From assembly GCA_026214975.1 (NCBI GenBank), contig CM047805.1, forward strand, positions 8,146,463 to 8,210,462: 64,000 bases of DNA, in the 5' to 3' direction. The position numbers and the translations under genes were made by a program. Positions 23,506 to 33,789 of this stretch are shown piece after piece. Origin of the DNA: Gentiana macrophylla. Taxonomy: Eukaryota > Streptophyta > Magnoliopsida > Gentianales > Gentianaceae. Positions within the stretch are counted from its first letter, which is position 1, and each line of letters opens with the position of its first letter. Under the pieces are notes generated by a model, which saw nothing but the letters and a program-made list of their open reading frames with translations, had not been told where the DNA came from and did not search any database.

Positions 23506-23988
23506 CTACTGCAGCCTGGTGGTGTTCGTAATGACAGGCAGAATTTGTCGGAAATCACCACTGAACACAACTACCTTGTTGCCGAATGGCCGATCGACAT
23601 CTGTTATATCCCGGAGCATTCCTAAAAAGGCTTCCATCGACTTCCTATGTGCCATTTGTGCCTCATCCCAAATGATGACTTTGGATTCCCTCATCAATTT
23701 TGCCAGGCTGGATTGCTTGCTAACATTTGCTTTCTGACACTCGTCAGTATGCAATGGCAATTTAAAGCGGGAATGTGCTGTTTGACCGCCTGGAAGAACC
23801 GATGCCGCTATTCCGGATGTGGCAGGAATGATGGACACGTGGTTCTGCGCGCGTATGGTGGCGAGGATGGTTCTGTATAGGAATGTCTTTCCCATACCGC
23901 TAGGGCCGTCCACAAAGAACAACGAGGCCTCGTTTTTCATGACTTTATCCATAATCATGTCATACGCATGGCGTTGTTGAGTATTCAA
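23506..23988 (-). CDS. RepHel fragment: PIF1 helicase N-terminal half
   Basis: Walker A Gly-Pro-Ser-Gly-Met-Gly-Lys-Thr is encoded at 23884-23907 and Walker B Asp-Glu-Ala-Gln at 23656-23667. Further on come the Gly-Asp-Phe-Arg-Gln-Ile-Leu-Pro-Val motif and a Gly-Gly-Gln-Thr-Ala-His-Ser block, all diagnostic of Helitron/PIF1 helicases. It directly abuts 23989-24768. Confidence 0.9.
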   Translation of the reverse strand: MNTQQRHAYDMIMDKVMKNEASLFFVDGPSGMGKTFLYRTILATIRAQNHVSIIPATSGIAASVLPGGQTAHSRFKLPLHTDECQKANVSKQSSLAKLMRESKVIIWDEAQMAHRKSMEAFLGMLRDITDVDRPFGNKVVVFSGDFRQILPVITNTTRLQ

Positions 23989-24768
23989 TTACATTACAGC
24001 AGTCAAATCATTTTCAGCCACAGGTATGCTTCTCTCGTGCTCCATCTCTTTCGACACATCGAGATACCTGCAAACATAGTCAGCTTCGGGACCTAGTGCA
24101 TATTGAGCCAAGCTCTTTCCCATATCATCCAGCAAGCGCGCTATGTCAGACAGAGCTCTCTTATGTGCATTTAGCGTGGTTCGTACTTCTGTCGCTATTA
24201 CCCTCATATAATCTTCGCAAATAATATCTGCATACTTCTCCCACAGTTGCCTAGGGTTTGATGGTAAGCAGTAAACCAGAATTGATGCGAATAAACCGCG
24301 TAGCTGCCTTGGCATCTGATAACCGACAGCCTCATCCAAACAATGATATAGATCAAAGTCTGTAGTCAGTAATCCTCGGTGGAGTGCATAATCTTGGAAG
24401 GTCGAATACAGACAACTCTGAAAAGTGAGCAGATCGTCGAAGGATGTTGGTCCGCCAACGTGGTTCAGGAGCAACCGTAGATAGTACCTCTCTCCTTCTG
24501 ACGGAGGAACTGAGACGACACGTCCCACTAACTTCCCTTTCTTACGCTCAGTCCAGACACGCTTTCCACCATCCCATACGAAATGCTTTGGGAAATCCTT
24601 GTAAAGACACTTAAGCAAGATAGCTCGCTCATTAAATTTGTTCATGCAGAAGAATTGGGTGAGCATTGTCTTCGTAAGGAAGCTGTTCGACGCAATAGTA
24701 GGGAGATCTGCATTAGCACGGAAGGACAATAAGTAGTTATTTGGCAAATGGATTTGCAAGGTGACCAC
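23989..24768 (-). CDS. RepHel fragment: linker between nuclease and helicase
   Basis: A 259-codon frame with the typical Helitron linker: Tyr-Leu-Arg-Leu-Leu-Leu-Asn-His-Val, 'Thr-Ser-Phe-Asp-Asp-Leu', and a Leu-Arg-Gly-Leu-Phe-Ala block. The stop at 23989-23991 separates it from the helicase frame by one codon. Confidence 0.85.
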   Translation of the reverse strand: MVTLQIHLPNNYLLSFRANADLPTIASNSFLTKTMLTQFFCMNKFNERAILLKCLYKDFPKHFVWDGGKRVWTERKKGKLVGRVVSVPPSEGERYYLRLLLNHVGGPTSFDDLLTFQSCLYSTFQDYALHRGLLTTDFDLYHCLDEAVGYQMPRQLRGLFASILVYCLPSNPRQLWEKYADIICEDYMRVIATEVRTTLNAHKRALSDIARLLDDMGKSLAQYALGPEADYVCRYLDVSKEMEHERSIPVAENDLTAVM

Positions 24769-24899
24769 TGCAGGGTGTGTTTCGAAGAGTGGGAAGGAGG
24801 ATAGTCGCCATGCAGCCTCCGGTGGTGAGACCCATCTCCCTTTTTGGTAATCGTGGATCTCGTCATCAGAATGTCCTGTCGATACCTAGAATGCTATCC

Positions 24900-24960
24900 T
24901 ATCTAGTCCTTTGTAGATGTACTTGTACAAGTACTTTACGAGCTTTATAGTAGAACATAC
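24900..24960 (-). other. RepHel two-tyrosine motif, outside the surviving long frames
   Basis: The minus strand encodes Lys-Tyr-Leu-Tyr-Lys-Tyr-Ile-Tyr-Lys-Gly (about 24909-24938), the catalytic tyrosine helix of Helitron nucleases. A frameshift in the nearby T8 run (24981-24989) puts it in a different frame from the HUH fragment. Confidence 0.85.
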
Positions 24961-24979
24961 CTCAACATTTATATGGCAG

Positions 24980-25531
24980 TCATATTTTTTTTAAGAGATA
25001 GGGATTGTACGGTACTACCCACTTGTTGTTTATACGATGCCCCCTGACCATTGCTAAAATTCCCGTATCGCGCCTTCTGTACAGAGGGTAGCTATTTTCT
25101 CCGTGAGTAGTGTGGTCCAAGAAGCTTTGAGGGTACCTATTTTTGCATAGATTGTTGCACATGCAGGGGCACCGCATATTCAGCGGACCGTATGGACCGT
25201 GAATCATATGCTTAGTCACCAAAGAAAAGAGTTCAGGATCCTTGATTGGGTCTGGAAGTTCAGCACTGATGAAGCGGTCGTACGCCTCTGGGTTTACAGG
25301 TTTAGAATTTCTATCTAGGATGATCAGCAAGTGCACATGCGGCAGTCCGCGCTTTTGAAATTCAATAGAGTAGACTGAAGCATTCGGAGATCCTAAGATG
25401 TGATCTTTCAAGAGATATTTCTTTAGCATTTCTACTTTGCCTTGAACACCCGAGATAGCAAATCGGGCCTGTTCTGAGGAAGCTGCCCAGGAAGCAAATG
25501 TTGGGAGATCTCTTTCCATGCCGGATGACAT
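24980..25531 (-). CDS. RepHel fragment: HUH nuclease domain
   Basis: A 183-codon frame with Gly-Leu-Pro-His-Val-His-Leu-Leu (metal-binding histidines at 25331-25339). It also has the Cys-rich block Cys-Pro-Cys-Met-Cys ... Cys-Lys-x-x-Tyr-Pro. Both are standard in Helitron nucleases. Confidence 0.9.
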   Translation of the reverse strand: MSSGMERDLPTFASWAASSEQARFAISGVQGKVEMLKKYLLKDHILGSPNASVYSIEFQKRGLPHVHLLIILDRNSKPVNPEAYDRFISAELPDPIKDPELFSLVTKHMIHGPYGPLNMRCPCMCNNLCKNRYPQSFLDHTTHGENSYPLYRRRDTGILAMVRGHRINNKWVVPYNPYLLKKI

Positions 25532-25563
25532 GTCATAGTCAGAAAGAAATCAGGCCTCCCGAA

Positions 25564-25911
25564 CTACTGTACCAAGGCCATTGCATCTAAATACCTCTTC
25601 CTCATATCTCTAAGGCCGCCTATAAATGATAGCGGCAGAATGGTTTTGCGGCCAACCGATGCAGCGGAGGCGTTTCCACTACTGATACTGTCCAACAGCC
25701 TTTGCAAGAATTTAGTTCTGATTTCCTTCTGTTGCTTTCTCACGTACTCGAGCCTATAATATTCGACCTTCATGAACATGTCGACAATATATTGTTGTAG
25801 TAGACGACCTCCATGCAACAGCCCTGATCTGTCTGTGTCCCTCATCTGCCATTTATAGCAGTAGTACTGTCTGCACGATACAATATTTCTTTTTCGTGAT
25901 CCATGTGCCAA
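25564..25911 (-). CDS. RepHel fragment: Helitron_like_N domain, second half
   Basis: A 115-codon frame with Gly-Gly-Arg-Leu-Leu-Gln-Gln-Tyr-Ile-Val-Asp and Leu-Ser-Phe-Ile-Gly-Gly-Leu-Arg-Asp-Met-Arg. These are the usual segments ahead of the HUH nuclease. Confidence 0.85.
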   Translation of the reverse strand: MAHGSRKRNIVSCRQYYCYKWQMRDTDRSGLLHGGRLLQQYIVDMFMKVEYYRLEYVRKQQKEIRTKFLQRLLDSISSGNASAASVGRKTILPLSFIGGLRDMRKRYLDAMALVQ

Positions 25912-26084
25912 GGCTAGAGAAAAGGCGGTTGATTATGTTAGAGAGGCAGGCAATGAGGACGCAGAAAATAGAAGAAACCGAACAAACAAAGGAGGAGCAG
26001 GTGGTAAAGAATACCTGACTCCTCGTTTTCCACCAAGTGTTGTGCATTAATCAAAAGTTGAGGTGCGATGCGAGAAGTTGAGTT

Positions 26085-26756
26085 TTATCTGTATATGCTC
26101 TTCCTAAAGTTAGTCGGCATTTTTCCGACACCAATGTGCCAGCCACCTTCCCCTTTCCCAAAAAACAAAGGGTATTGCAACGCATCGAAGGAAGCAAAAT
26201 TGTGTGAGATTTTATAAGGCATGGAATCTTTTGCGTAGATTTGGATGTGGCATTTAGGCTGACTATCTGACTCTTCTTTTAAAGTCAAGATGGCAGCAAC
26301 GTCCTGAATCGTTGGTTCGTTGAAGACTTTTTGGTCAAGCTTCGGATTGTTGATCAGGCATATTTTGTGGTTAGCTACGTTATCCAGATCCTTTAGTTGG
26401 CGAAGAAAAACTGCATAGGGGTTACTGCGAAGAATGTCCAGCAATTTACTAAGCATGCCACGATCCAAACACGAAGACAGAGTCATACGCTGATCTATCT
26501 CAGCCTCACCATCATAGAGGTAGAGTTGTAGGTTTCTGGGAGAGCCCGATGCCGGCTGCAGAGAAGGAAGTCGGTGATAAACTTTACCCTGGACGCTAAA
26601 CGTATATACGGCCTTACTATTTTTCATTAGCTCCGGATCTGTCTTAGCCCCGAATGTAGTGAACGCTAGGTGATTATTGTATGTTCGCACATAGCGCCTG
26701 AAGTGCACCGCATCTGGTTCCGTAGATGTGAACAGACGTAGCAGGTCGTCGGGCAT
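26085..26756 (-). CDS. RepHel fragment: Helitron_like_N domain, first half
   Basis: A 223-codon frame includes Arg-x-Tyr-Asn-Asn-His-Leu-Ala-Phe-Thr, 'Gly-Lys-Val-Tyr-His-Arg-Leu-Pro-Ser-Leu', and Gln-Tyr-Pro-Leu-Phe-Phe-Gly-Lys-Gly-Glu-Gly-Gly-Trp near its end. These are characteristic of plant Helitron helicase-like N-terminal regions. The gap to 25911 may be an intron. Confidence 0.85.
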   Translation of the reverse strand: MPDDLLRLFTSTEPDAVHFRRYVRTYNNHLAFTTFGAKTDPELMKNSKAVYTFSVQGKVYHRLPSLQPASGSPRNLQLYLYDGEAEIDQRMTLSSCLDRGMLSKLLDILRSNPYAVFLRQLKDLDNVANHKICLINNPKLDQKVFNEPTIQDVAAILTLKEESDSQPKCHIQIYAKDSMPYKISHNFASFDALQYPLFFGKGEGGWHIGVGKMPTNFRKSIYR

Positions 26757-26965
26757 CGTAGTCGGTGCAAGTCTTACTTCACCCTCAGACAGAAGGACGG
26801 AGGTTCACGGTAAAAGCGCTTGGCTAGGCAGTATTCGCAGTCCGGGGCATGAGGTAGAACTGAAGGCCCAATGTATGGTGGCGGAGCAGATCCGTCAAGT
26901 GCTTTATGCGCATCCAAAAGCGGGTGCCCGGCGGTTCTCCTCCGTGGATAGACTGAATGGTCAAT

Positions 26966-27262
26966 TTAGGCGCACGCATTTATGGCTCGTTGGGATGAAG
27001 AAGCGGGCGCTGCAGGAATAGTATGCGATTGGCGCGCAGAGGAATGCACAGTTTCAGAGAAAGCAAAACCCGAAGGTTCTCCGACCTCAAATGTGGATTG
27101 ATGCAGTGTTGGAGAAAGAGAGGATGGTGTCTGTGCTGAAGATTGCGCCAGCGCATACTGCATTCGACGGCGCTTTAGAAGCTCAGCCTTTTTTGCTGGG
27201 TCCATATTAGCGTATGACCTTCGTCTCCTGTCACTCTGCTTTGCTTTTTTCCATCTATCCAT
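26966..27262 (-). CDS. RepHel fragment: basic N-terminal region
   Basis: It starts at ATG 27262 with a lysine/arginine-rich segment. A Tyr-Ala-Asn-Met-Asp-Pro-Ala-Lys-Lys-Ala-Glu box follows, repeated in plant Helitron N termini, then Ser/Gln-rich sequence. Confidence 0.65.
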   Translation of the reverse strand: MDRWKKAKQSDRRRRSYANMDPAKKAELLKRRRMQYALAQSSAQTPSSLSPTLHQSTFEVGEPSGFAFSETVHSSARQSHTIPAAPASSSQRAINACA

Positions 27263-27849
27263 GTTTCCTATAACGCACACAGACCAACATGAAGTGGAAG
27301 CGCGGAGGCGGCACACATTTATCAAACCACTTCAGATTGCAGAGGTGCAGAGGTATTCGACATTTCTCAAATATACCCCATCTTTGCAGCGAACACGTCG
27401 CATAGGAAACAGGTGTACTGAGAATGCACAAAAACCGCAGATGGCATCTCAACGAAAAAGCAAGTGCAATGAGAAAGACCAAAAAAGCGGCAAGCGAAGG
27501 ACATGTACATCGGCCCCACAATTACTTACGCGCAATACACCATAATAACGTATCATCCACGCCAATTGCCAGAAAGACACGAAAGGCACATGGAGTTCTA
27601 GAATGTGTTCCCTACATTACTCTATGAGGTCACGGAAGGGTAGTACGACGCATATGCCCCGCCGATACCAGCCAAAGACGATGATTCATCGATAAGGCCA
27701 GACGAAGTGCCTAGGATTGACAGCTATCCAGACTATTCCGAAAAAAGCATAGCCCGGCAAAGAAGACCGATCGTAGAAGAGGCTCTCCAACAACATCAAG
27801 AACCGAAAAGCCGTGAGGGTCTACGGGAAAAAGCAAGAAAGGCTGGCTA
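27263..27849. other. Helitron spacer upstream of RepHel
   Basis: This is presumed 5' untranslated or promoter sequence of RepHel. No domain or convincing ORF was recognised. Confidence 0.4.
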
Positions 27850-28340
27850 ATCAGGCAACACTAACCACCGACCAAAACAACTTAAATATCTGATACTCAG
27901 CATGCAGAGCAGTCAACAAATTAAGATGATAAACTAATCTTCAAGGCAGGCCTACTAAGACTGTCTAAGACATGATGCGAAGGGCCTCTTACAAAGGGCC
28001 TATACTGTGAAAATGCGCAGATTCCTATGCCATCTACTATGCGAATTTGCGACTTTGCCGCCTATCTGCATCATGATATAGAAGCATTGGACCTCCTTCT
28101 ACCCATTTTAAGGAATCTAAGAGTGCATTCAGCACAAAATAGAAGCATACAAATCAAATATTGTAACATGAACTGAATACGCCTTAGCATATGCAAACCA
28201 CATAACAAAGAAGACTCTTAGACATGGTTAATTAAAAACATAAGAGCAGACAGAGATTGAACATAACAAGCAACATGATCCTCCCTCTCATCCACTTTAA
28301 TGTTTCCCTGTAGAAAACAAGCACCTAAGAGTGTTCTCCA
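27850..28340 (-). repeat. Helitron internal direct repeat, copy R2
   Basis: It is collinear with R1 (21540-22000), with moderate divergence and one extra insert near 28010-28110. It lies upstream of RepHel, so RepHel is bracketed by direct repeats. Confidence 0.75.
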
Positions 28341-29820
28341 AAATAAATCACTATAGAATTTTTTCAGCTATCACTTCAGCTTCTTCCGCTCTCTCTGATC
28401 TTCCTAACATATCTATTAAACATCCACCATATTAATGCTTGATATCTGGAATTAACGATCCCATGCTCCACATTCATCGATCACTAATTCTGAAGTGTTC
28501 TAGGCCTTCAATTCGTTTACTAATCCATTACGGCTACAACCCATTAAAATTAAAATGCCAAAAAATGTTATCGAATTATCTCTATTTCCTTTTTGCATAC
28601 TTTGCATATGCATCAACTAATTAAAATAATCATCTAAGGCTCTATAACACACGATGCAAAGAACCTGAAACAAATATTCTACGTACATTGGTGCACAATT
28701 AACATCGTAGATATATCCCAGAAAGCATTCAGGACAAGCTGGTACAACCATACAGATCAAATGTAACTTGTACTTAACACACTTAGCATGCATACAACGC
28801 CATAGACAAGACTCTTGAAGCTCTGTAGCAACAAATGAACCAAGCAGGCATAACAGAATGGCATGCATTTTATGCTGAGATGAACCATACATCAGATAGC
28901 ACAAAACGGATCACGAAAGCACAAAACTGACCGACTGATAAAGCAACATTAACCACTGACCAAAACACCTCAAATATCTGACACTAAACATGCAGAGCAT
29001 TCAACAAATTAGGTTGATAAAATGATCTGCAAGGAAAGCCTACTAAGGCTGTCTAAGACATGACGCGAAGGGCCTTTAACAAAGGCTCGATCAACATACA
29101 CAACATGACAGCTGCATATGCATCACCAAACTAAAACAATCCATCTAAGGCCGTCTAACACACGACGCAAAAGGCCTGAAGCAAAGATTCAACGTACATT
29201 AATGCATAATTAACATGATAGATATATCCAAGAAAGCATCCAGGACAAGCTGATAGAACCATACAAATCAAATGTAACCTGTACTCAACACACTTAGCAT
29301 GCATACAATGCCATACTGACAATGTCTCACACGAAGCATTCAATAACGACATCTGACCTCTTGGATTACAGCAGATTAATGACTGAAGAAATCAAAGGCC
29401 ACGGGTCAAATAAATCTGACGCACATACCTAGCCTTTGCCTCAATAGTCACCAATCCTACAACAAGATTGTATCTGGTTCATCACAGCCCCCCACACGAA
29501 TTACCAAAAAGAAATCTAAAGGTACACATGGAATGGCAAGGCCCTAGAAAAAACCAATAAAAGTAAAACAGCACAGAAGTCTATACTCTGAATTTTAGGA
29601 CAACATCTATACAATAAAAACACCATAGCCCTCAATTACTAACATGCAAAGTAGAAAAAGAATCACAGAATACCGAATAGGCACATGCAAAGCACCAAAT
29701 GCAACACAAAGCAGTAGGCAGGCAACACAATCAAAGAAACAACAATCCGTACACTTCCAGAAGAAAGAATGCCACTTTCCCTACTCTGTGAGGCAGTAGG
29801 GAGCCTACATTATCACAATT
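28341..29820 (-). repeat. Helitron upstream region with tandem about 530-bp repeat units
   Basis: A block around 'acacttagcatgcatacaa' (28777 and 29290) and its neighbours 'acatcgtagatatatcc' and 'ggacaagctg' recurs at an offset of about 510-530 bp. The 28826-29100 part also matches R1/R2. Minus-strand ORFs of 95 and 65 codons are translations of the repeat and resemble each other only for that reason. The remainder (28341-28614, 29353-29820) shows no gene. Confidence 0.6.
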
Positions 29821-29823
29821 CCT

Positions 29824-30219
29824 TCACTCTGGTTGCCTCGGCAAAGTGAATGACAGTAAATCGGACTCCCAAACCAGGAAATACCAGCATGCATGAATAA
29901 AAACCATCAGATAACTTACCAACAAAAGAACCAAAGATGAAACCTCGTTTTCAGAGGGAAGCCGGCCAAACAAATCCACAAATGCTACCTGTAAAGCCAG
30001 GAGCACGCACATATTCAAAGAAACAATCCAAGAACAACCCACAAAGAAAACAACAACGAAGAAGAAGCTATTTACCTTGTCTACCAGATAACAATCGGTG
30101 AGCGGAAATAAATAAGAGAGTGATACAACAATCGAAATAGAAAATGCAACAGACGAATGACGATATGAAAAGCCAATGACTAAACTTTCAGACTCGATTG
30201 GAAGCAGGGAAAAGGCCAT
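29824..30219 (-). other. Possible 5' exons of a Helitron gene
   Basis: The ATG at 30219 opens a 54-codon stretch ending near a GTAAAT donor (30075). A second open stretch follows around 29920-29990 with splice-like borders. It sits just inside the Helitron 5' end on the coding strand, so it may be the true first exons of RepHel or another carried gene. I do not recognise the peptide. Confidence 0.3.
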
Positions 30220-30468
30220 GGTTGTCCTTCGAGGACCCTTTATACTGCAAAATCCCAAGATGAAGCGGTGCTGGAGAAGGGCGGCAGCAAATCAGAGCTA
30301 GGTTTAGTGGAGAACATCCAAATGACGTTTGAAAGCCAAGCCTTTATCATTTGAATGCAGAACGATGTCGTTTTAGAGGCACATGTGGCAAAAAATAAAA
30401 AAGAAAACAGAAAAGCATACAAAAGCGAGAATAAGACAGATAGTCAACTTCAATTTATGTAAATAATA

Positions 30469-30485
30469 CCTGTAGGGAGATAAGA

Positions 30486-30488
<3 letters not shown>
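30469..30488 (-). other. Helitron 5' terminus
   Basis: The minus strand starts TCTTCTTATC after an A of the host AT repeat. This fits the TC start and A/T target rule of Helitrons. There is no inverted repeat and no target duplication. Confidence 0.6.
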
Positions 30489-30541
<53 letters not shown>

Positions 30542-31608
30542 GAATATCATATATTAATATATGGTAATACTATTAATTAAATTGCCTATAACCACATTTT
30601 AATCCGGCTAGATGTTCTTATGTGTGTGACCCGGTAGGCTTCCGAATATGTTGGCCGTAGGCACAAATTGCAAATTACAAAAATGCCCTTCATACCTAAC
30701 GATCATGGGATAGCGTCTAGAAACACACCGTGACCCCCAATCAACGGAAGAGTCAAATGCAATGACTACTACCTTTCATGTGAAACATTTACCGTGTAAA
30801 TAGAATCATATCGCTGTAATAATATCCATACGGTCGAACATCGAGTGTCAAGCATCAATGACCGTATGTTATAATATGGATATCATGCTCTCTCAAAGTA
30901 AATCATTTACTTCCACTTTGTAAAAATTCAAGATAGTAAGACATTCCTTATAAGAAGGCCCTTTCGGATATTCACCCCTACTAATAGAGTACGCGATTTC
31001 CGGACAACCAAACATGTATACTCCACATTCTTCAGTATCACACCCAATCACTACCGCATGATCACCCTGTGGCTAGGGAAACCTCAACAGTGTCAAAGCA
31101 TGACAATCCACACCGTGATGCCATCTAGACTCCGGTCCTAAGGATTATTACACAACCGTCACATAGTGTGACACTTAACAGTGTAAGTGGGTCAGTCTAA
31201 CGTATGCATTCTCTAATACACATCCATGTATAGTCCAAGTGTCTCCACACTTCGATAGACGAGATCTATCCCTGACCTGAAAGACAGAAGACATCTAATA
31301 CGTGCTAGCCTGTTTGTACTATCAATGCCCTGTTTAATAGTACATAAGCCTAGAGACATTTAAGTATCAAACTTATTAAAGTGATTCGAGATCTCATCAA
31401 CCATAATCTCCTATCATGGTTTCTCTATCACAGTTTAATACTAAGGACGTTATCATATAACAATTCATAATTGGTTCTTTAAATGAACAAATATATGACA
31501 ACAGAGAAGCCATTTATTATATATGTATAATCATAAAGAAATTGTCGAAATGATTTGACCTGGTCGGATCCGGTCCAACTCGATTGGGTTTAGAAAACTA
31601 TTTCAACA
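30489..31608 (-). mobile_element. 5' LTR of element A, second segment
   Basis: It resumes in the AT microsatellite (30489-30538), continues 'atatcatatattaatatatgg' as in the 3' LTR near 4908, and ends actatttcaaca at 31608. It is followed by the target duplication gtatt. Confidence 0.85.
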
Positions 31609-32033
31609 GTATTTAATTTTTTAATAATAAATAAATACCACCATATTAATTTACCACTATAACCTTTATAGTCTTGAGATAAAAATTTCCTTATTTGGTC
31701 ATCAACTATTACTGTATTTTAATCCGACTCGACATTCATATGTGTGTGACCCGATAGGCTTTTGAAATGTTGGCTGTAGACAAAAGGTGCAATTATGAAA
31801 ATGTCCTTCACCTCTTAATGATCATGGATAGCATCTAGCAACACGTCCATGACCCCTAATCATCGGAAGAGTCAATACGCACTGACTACTACCTTTCATG
31901 TGCTCGTTTAGCGTGTAACTACAATCCTATCGCTGTAGTAATATCCATATGATCGTATCTTGATCGTATCCCATAATATGGATATCAAGATCTCTCGGAA
32001 TAACTCATTTACTCCCATTTTGCAAAGGTTCAC
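31609..32033 (-). mobile_element. A0 5' LTR, second segment
   Basis: After the gtatt duplication the text continues the A0 LTR ('taataataaataaataccacc..'), parallel to 5064-5470 of the A 3' LTR. It ends at ggttcac (32033), where Athila-like element D begins. Confidence 0.75.
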
Positions 32034-33789
32034 TGATCGGGGTCAATCAGGTTATAATATACTTGACCACCATAAACCAATACTAGCAAGAGGACTAGGC
32101 CCATCGTAGTATAGCTATAATGAATCAAGGTCGATCCCACAGGGAACCAATTGTGGGTCATTTCATATATACAAACAATTAATTAAACATGTCAATGACA
32201 TAGAGGCGGTCTACGACCAACATAAGACAAGAAAGATAAAGACACGACTCGACACAACGTAATTAACCTCCCCAATTATAGTCTTTATCGTTTGGACCTA
32301 GATAATTTATATAATAAACTGAACTTATTAATCACAATCCGCTTTGTATCTATCTTAGATTGGCTACGGGAGTAATCCTCTTTAACTTGACTTAGCACCG
32401 GTTAGGTTGCTAGATCACCGTGATATTGTTACGTGACTTCGCCTTTTAAGTGCCTCCATCTCATATAACTCACACGCTACGACTCCAAGGATGCCGATAT
32501 TAACCGTACACCTCGCCTAGGCAACATTCCTATGGTTAGGCGTATTTTAAACGATCACTCAAACTCGTCCAACTAGCAATTACCAAGTTATAGTCTCATG
32601 CTAATCTACGACGACGATATAGCGGTGCATGCAATTCCCGAATATAAATCTACCTAGATAACGCCGAGCGTCCGTGAAGAGCAATTCATAAGCCTACCTA
32701 AGAGTTTTATATTGGTATTTCCTTTTTACATGTTTTAATTAAACTAAGCGAGTAACGTAGCCATAGCCATACCTACTGAGATAATAAATTCAACTAGGCT
32801 AAACCTACCATAAAGACGTGGCAGAAATAACTGATGAAACAGGGCTCGGTCGACCGAGTGAATAGGCTCGGTCGACCGAATGACACCTTTCGGTCACCCG
32901 AACGATTTCAACCCAGAATACATCTTAGAATATATCTCTCAGCGTTTCATCATACAGAACAGATTAAATAGTAATTCGCACAGTATTAATATAAACTAAC
33001 ATAGATACGCATTAATTAAATCAAGTAGATTCATGAATAAATACTAAGTGTATGACGTAGGTTATGGGATCCCCATAGACAAGGAGTCGCCACATCCCTA
33101 ACGTCATAGTCTAGATCTACATCATCTAGCTATGATTAACTAATTCAAACGATAAAACATAATTGGGAGGGATTAATTACTTAAAATAAAGAAGACAGAA
33201 AATAAAGGCTTACATATTGAAGCCCCTAAATTGCTGAAAAACCTTCAATCAAAATTATGTATTTGGTTGTGTAATGTAATAGTTCAATGATATGATATTA
33301 TAAATTTCGTAGATGCTGCTTATATAGAGGCTGTAACCGACCTAGGGAGGATCTAGAAGATATACACGCAAAAATCCCATGAGTGACCGAACCGACACAC
33401 TCGGTCGACCGAAGCTAGGCTCGGTCGACCGAACCTATTTTTGGCACATTTTAAATATTTTCTTCATCTGTCTTGCTCCCCACTGCACGCTTCGTGTTGA
33501 TCTGATTAACCTTTCGTTTAATGCTCCGATTTTCTTTCTCTATTATCTTGAGACCATTGATTAATTAACATTAATCCTCCCGATTTGTTGTGATCTGCAA
33601 AATAAACATTTATAGCACAATAAATCGGCCTTTTAATAATAAAAACAGTTAAATACCCAATATCGTATTAATAATCACTTAACATTAAATAATATATATA
33701 AACGAGTGATTCAATATGAAATATACATTATTAATCTCGATTTAAGGTCAACGTTGATGACTTTTACGGGTATAATTTGACCGTCATCA
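32034..33789 (-). mobile_element. LTR of Athila-like Gypsy element D (3' LTR)
   Basis: It begins tgatcggggtc and ends gtcatca. The PPT-like complement actacccccacttag follows, as in E and F. About 95 bp in, it has the 'tcgatcccacaggga' text equivalent to 'tcgaatcctcaggga' in F. It contains two groups of paired near-palindromes, 32847-32900 and 33402-33431. Confidence 0.7.

Larger units (their letters stand above)
22589..27262 (-). pseudogene. Helitron RepHel (HUH nuclease plus PIF1-type helicase), interrupted
   Basis: RepHel nicks Helitron ends with two tyrosines and unwinds DNA for rolling-circle transposition. It starts with ATG at 27262 (basic N-terminal domain), followed by Helitron_like_N sequence (26085-26756, 25564-25911), the HUH nuclease (24980-25531), a second-tyrosine block (24909-24938) and the PIF1 helicase (22589-24768). 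Breaks occur around 26757-26965, 25912-26084 (possible intron), 25532-25563, in the T8 run near 24981-24989, around 24769-24979, and at 23441-23505. Some gaps might be introns, but several are plain frameshifts. Catalytic motifs are nevertheless well kept, suggesting fairly recent loss of function. The gene lies between direct repeats R1 and R2 and upstream of the RPA-like gene. Confidence 0.88.
12161..30488 (-). mobile_element. Autonomous-type Helitron carrying RepHel, an RPA-like gene and geminivirus-like DNA
   Basis: This 18.3-kb block interrupts the 5' LTR of A within an AT microsatellite. The LTR text on either side joins up exactly as in the intact 3' LTR. Read on the minus strand, the 5' end at 30488 is TCTTCTTATCTCCCTACAGG, preceded by A, as expected for a Helitron. 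Genes follow in one direction: RepHel, RPA exon 1, RPA C-terminal exons. The block ends with geminivirus-like genes at 12161. The expected Helitron 3' end (hairpin plus CTRR) is not visible at 12161, where the minus strand ends ..GCCAGCGGC before TATATA. The viral part may have replaced the original terminus or been captured beyond it. About 5.4 kb is a later LTR insertion (B, 16093-21468). Confidence 0.75.

Noticed and set aside
26728..27021. Plus-strand 97-codon ORF and similar frames over RepHel
   Set aside because: Antisense to RepHel coding sequence.
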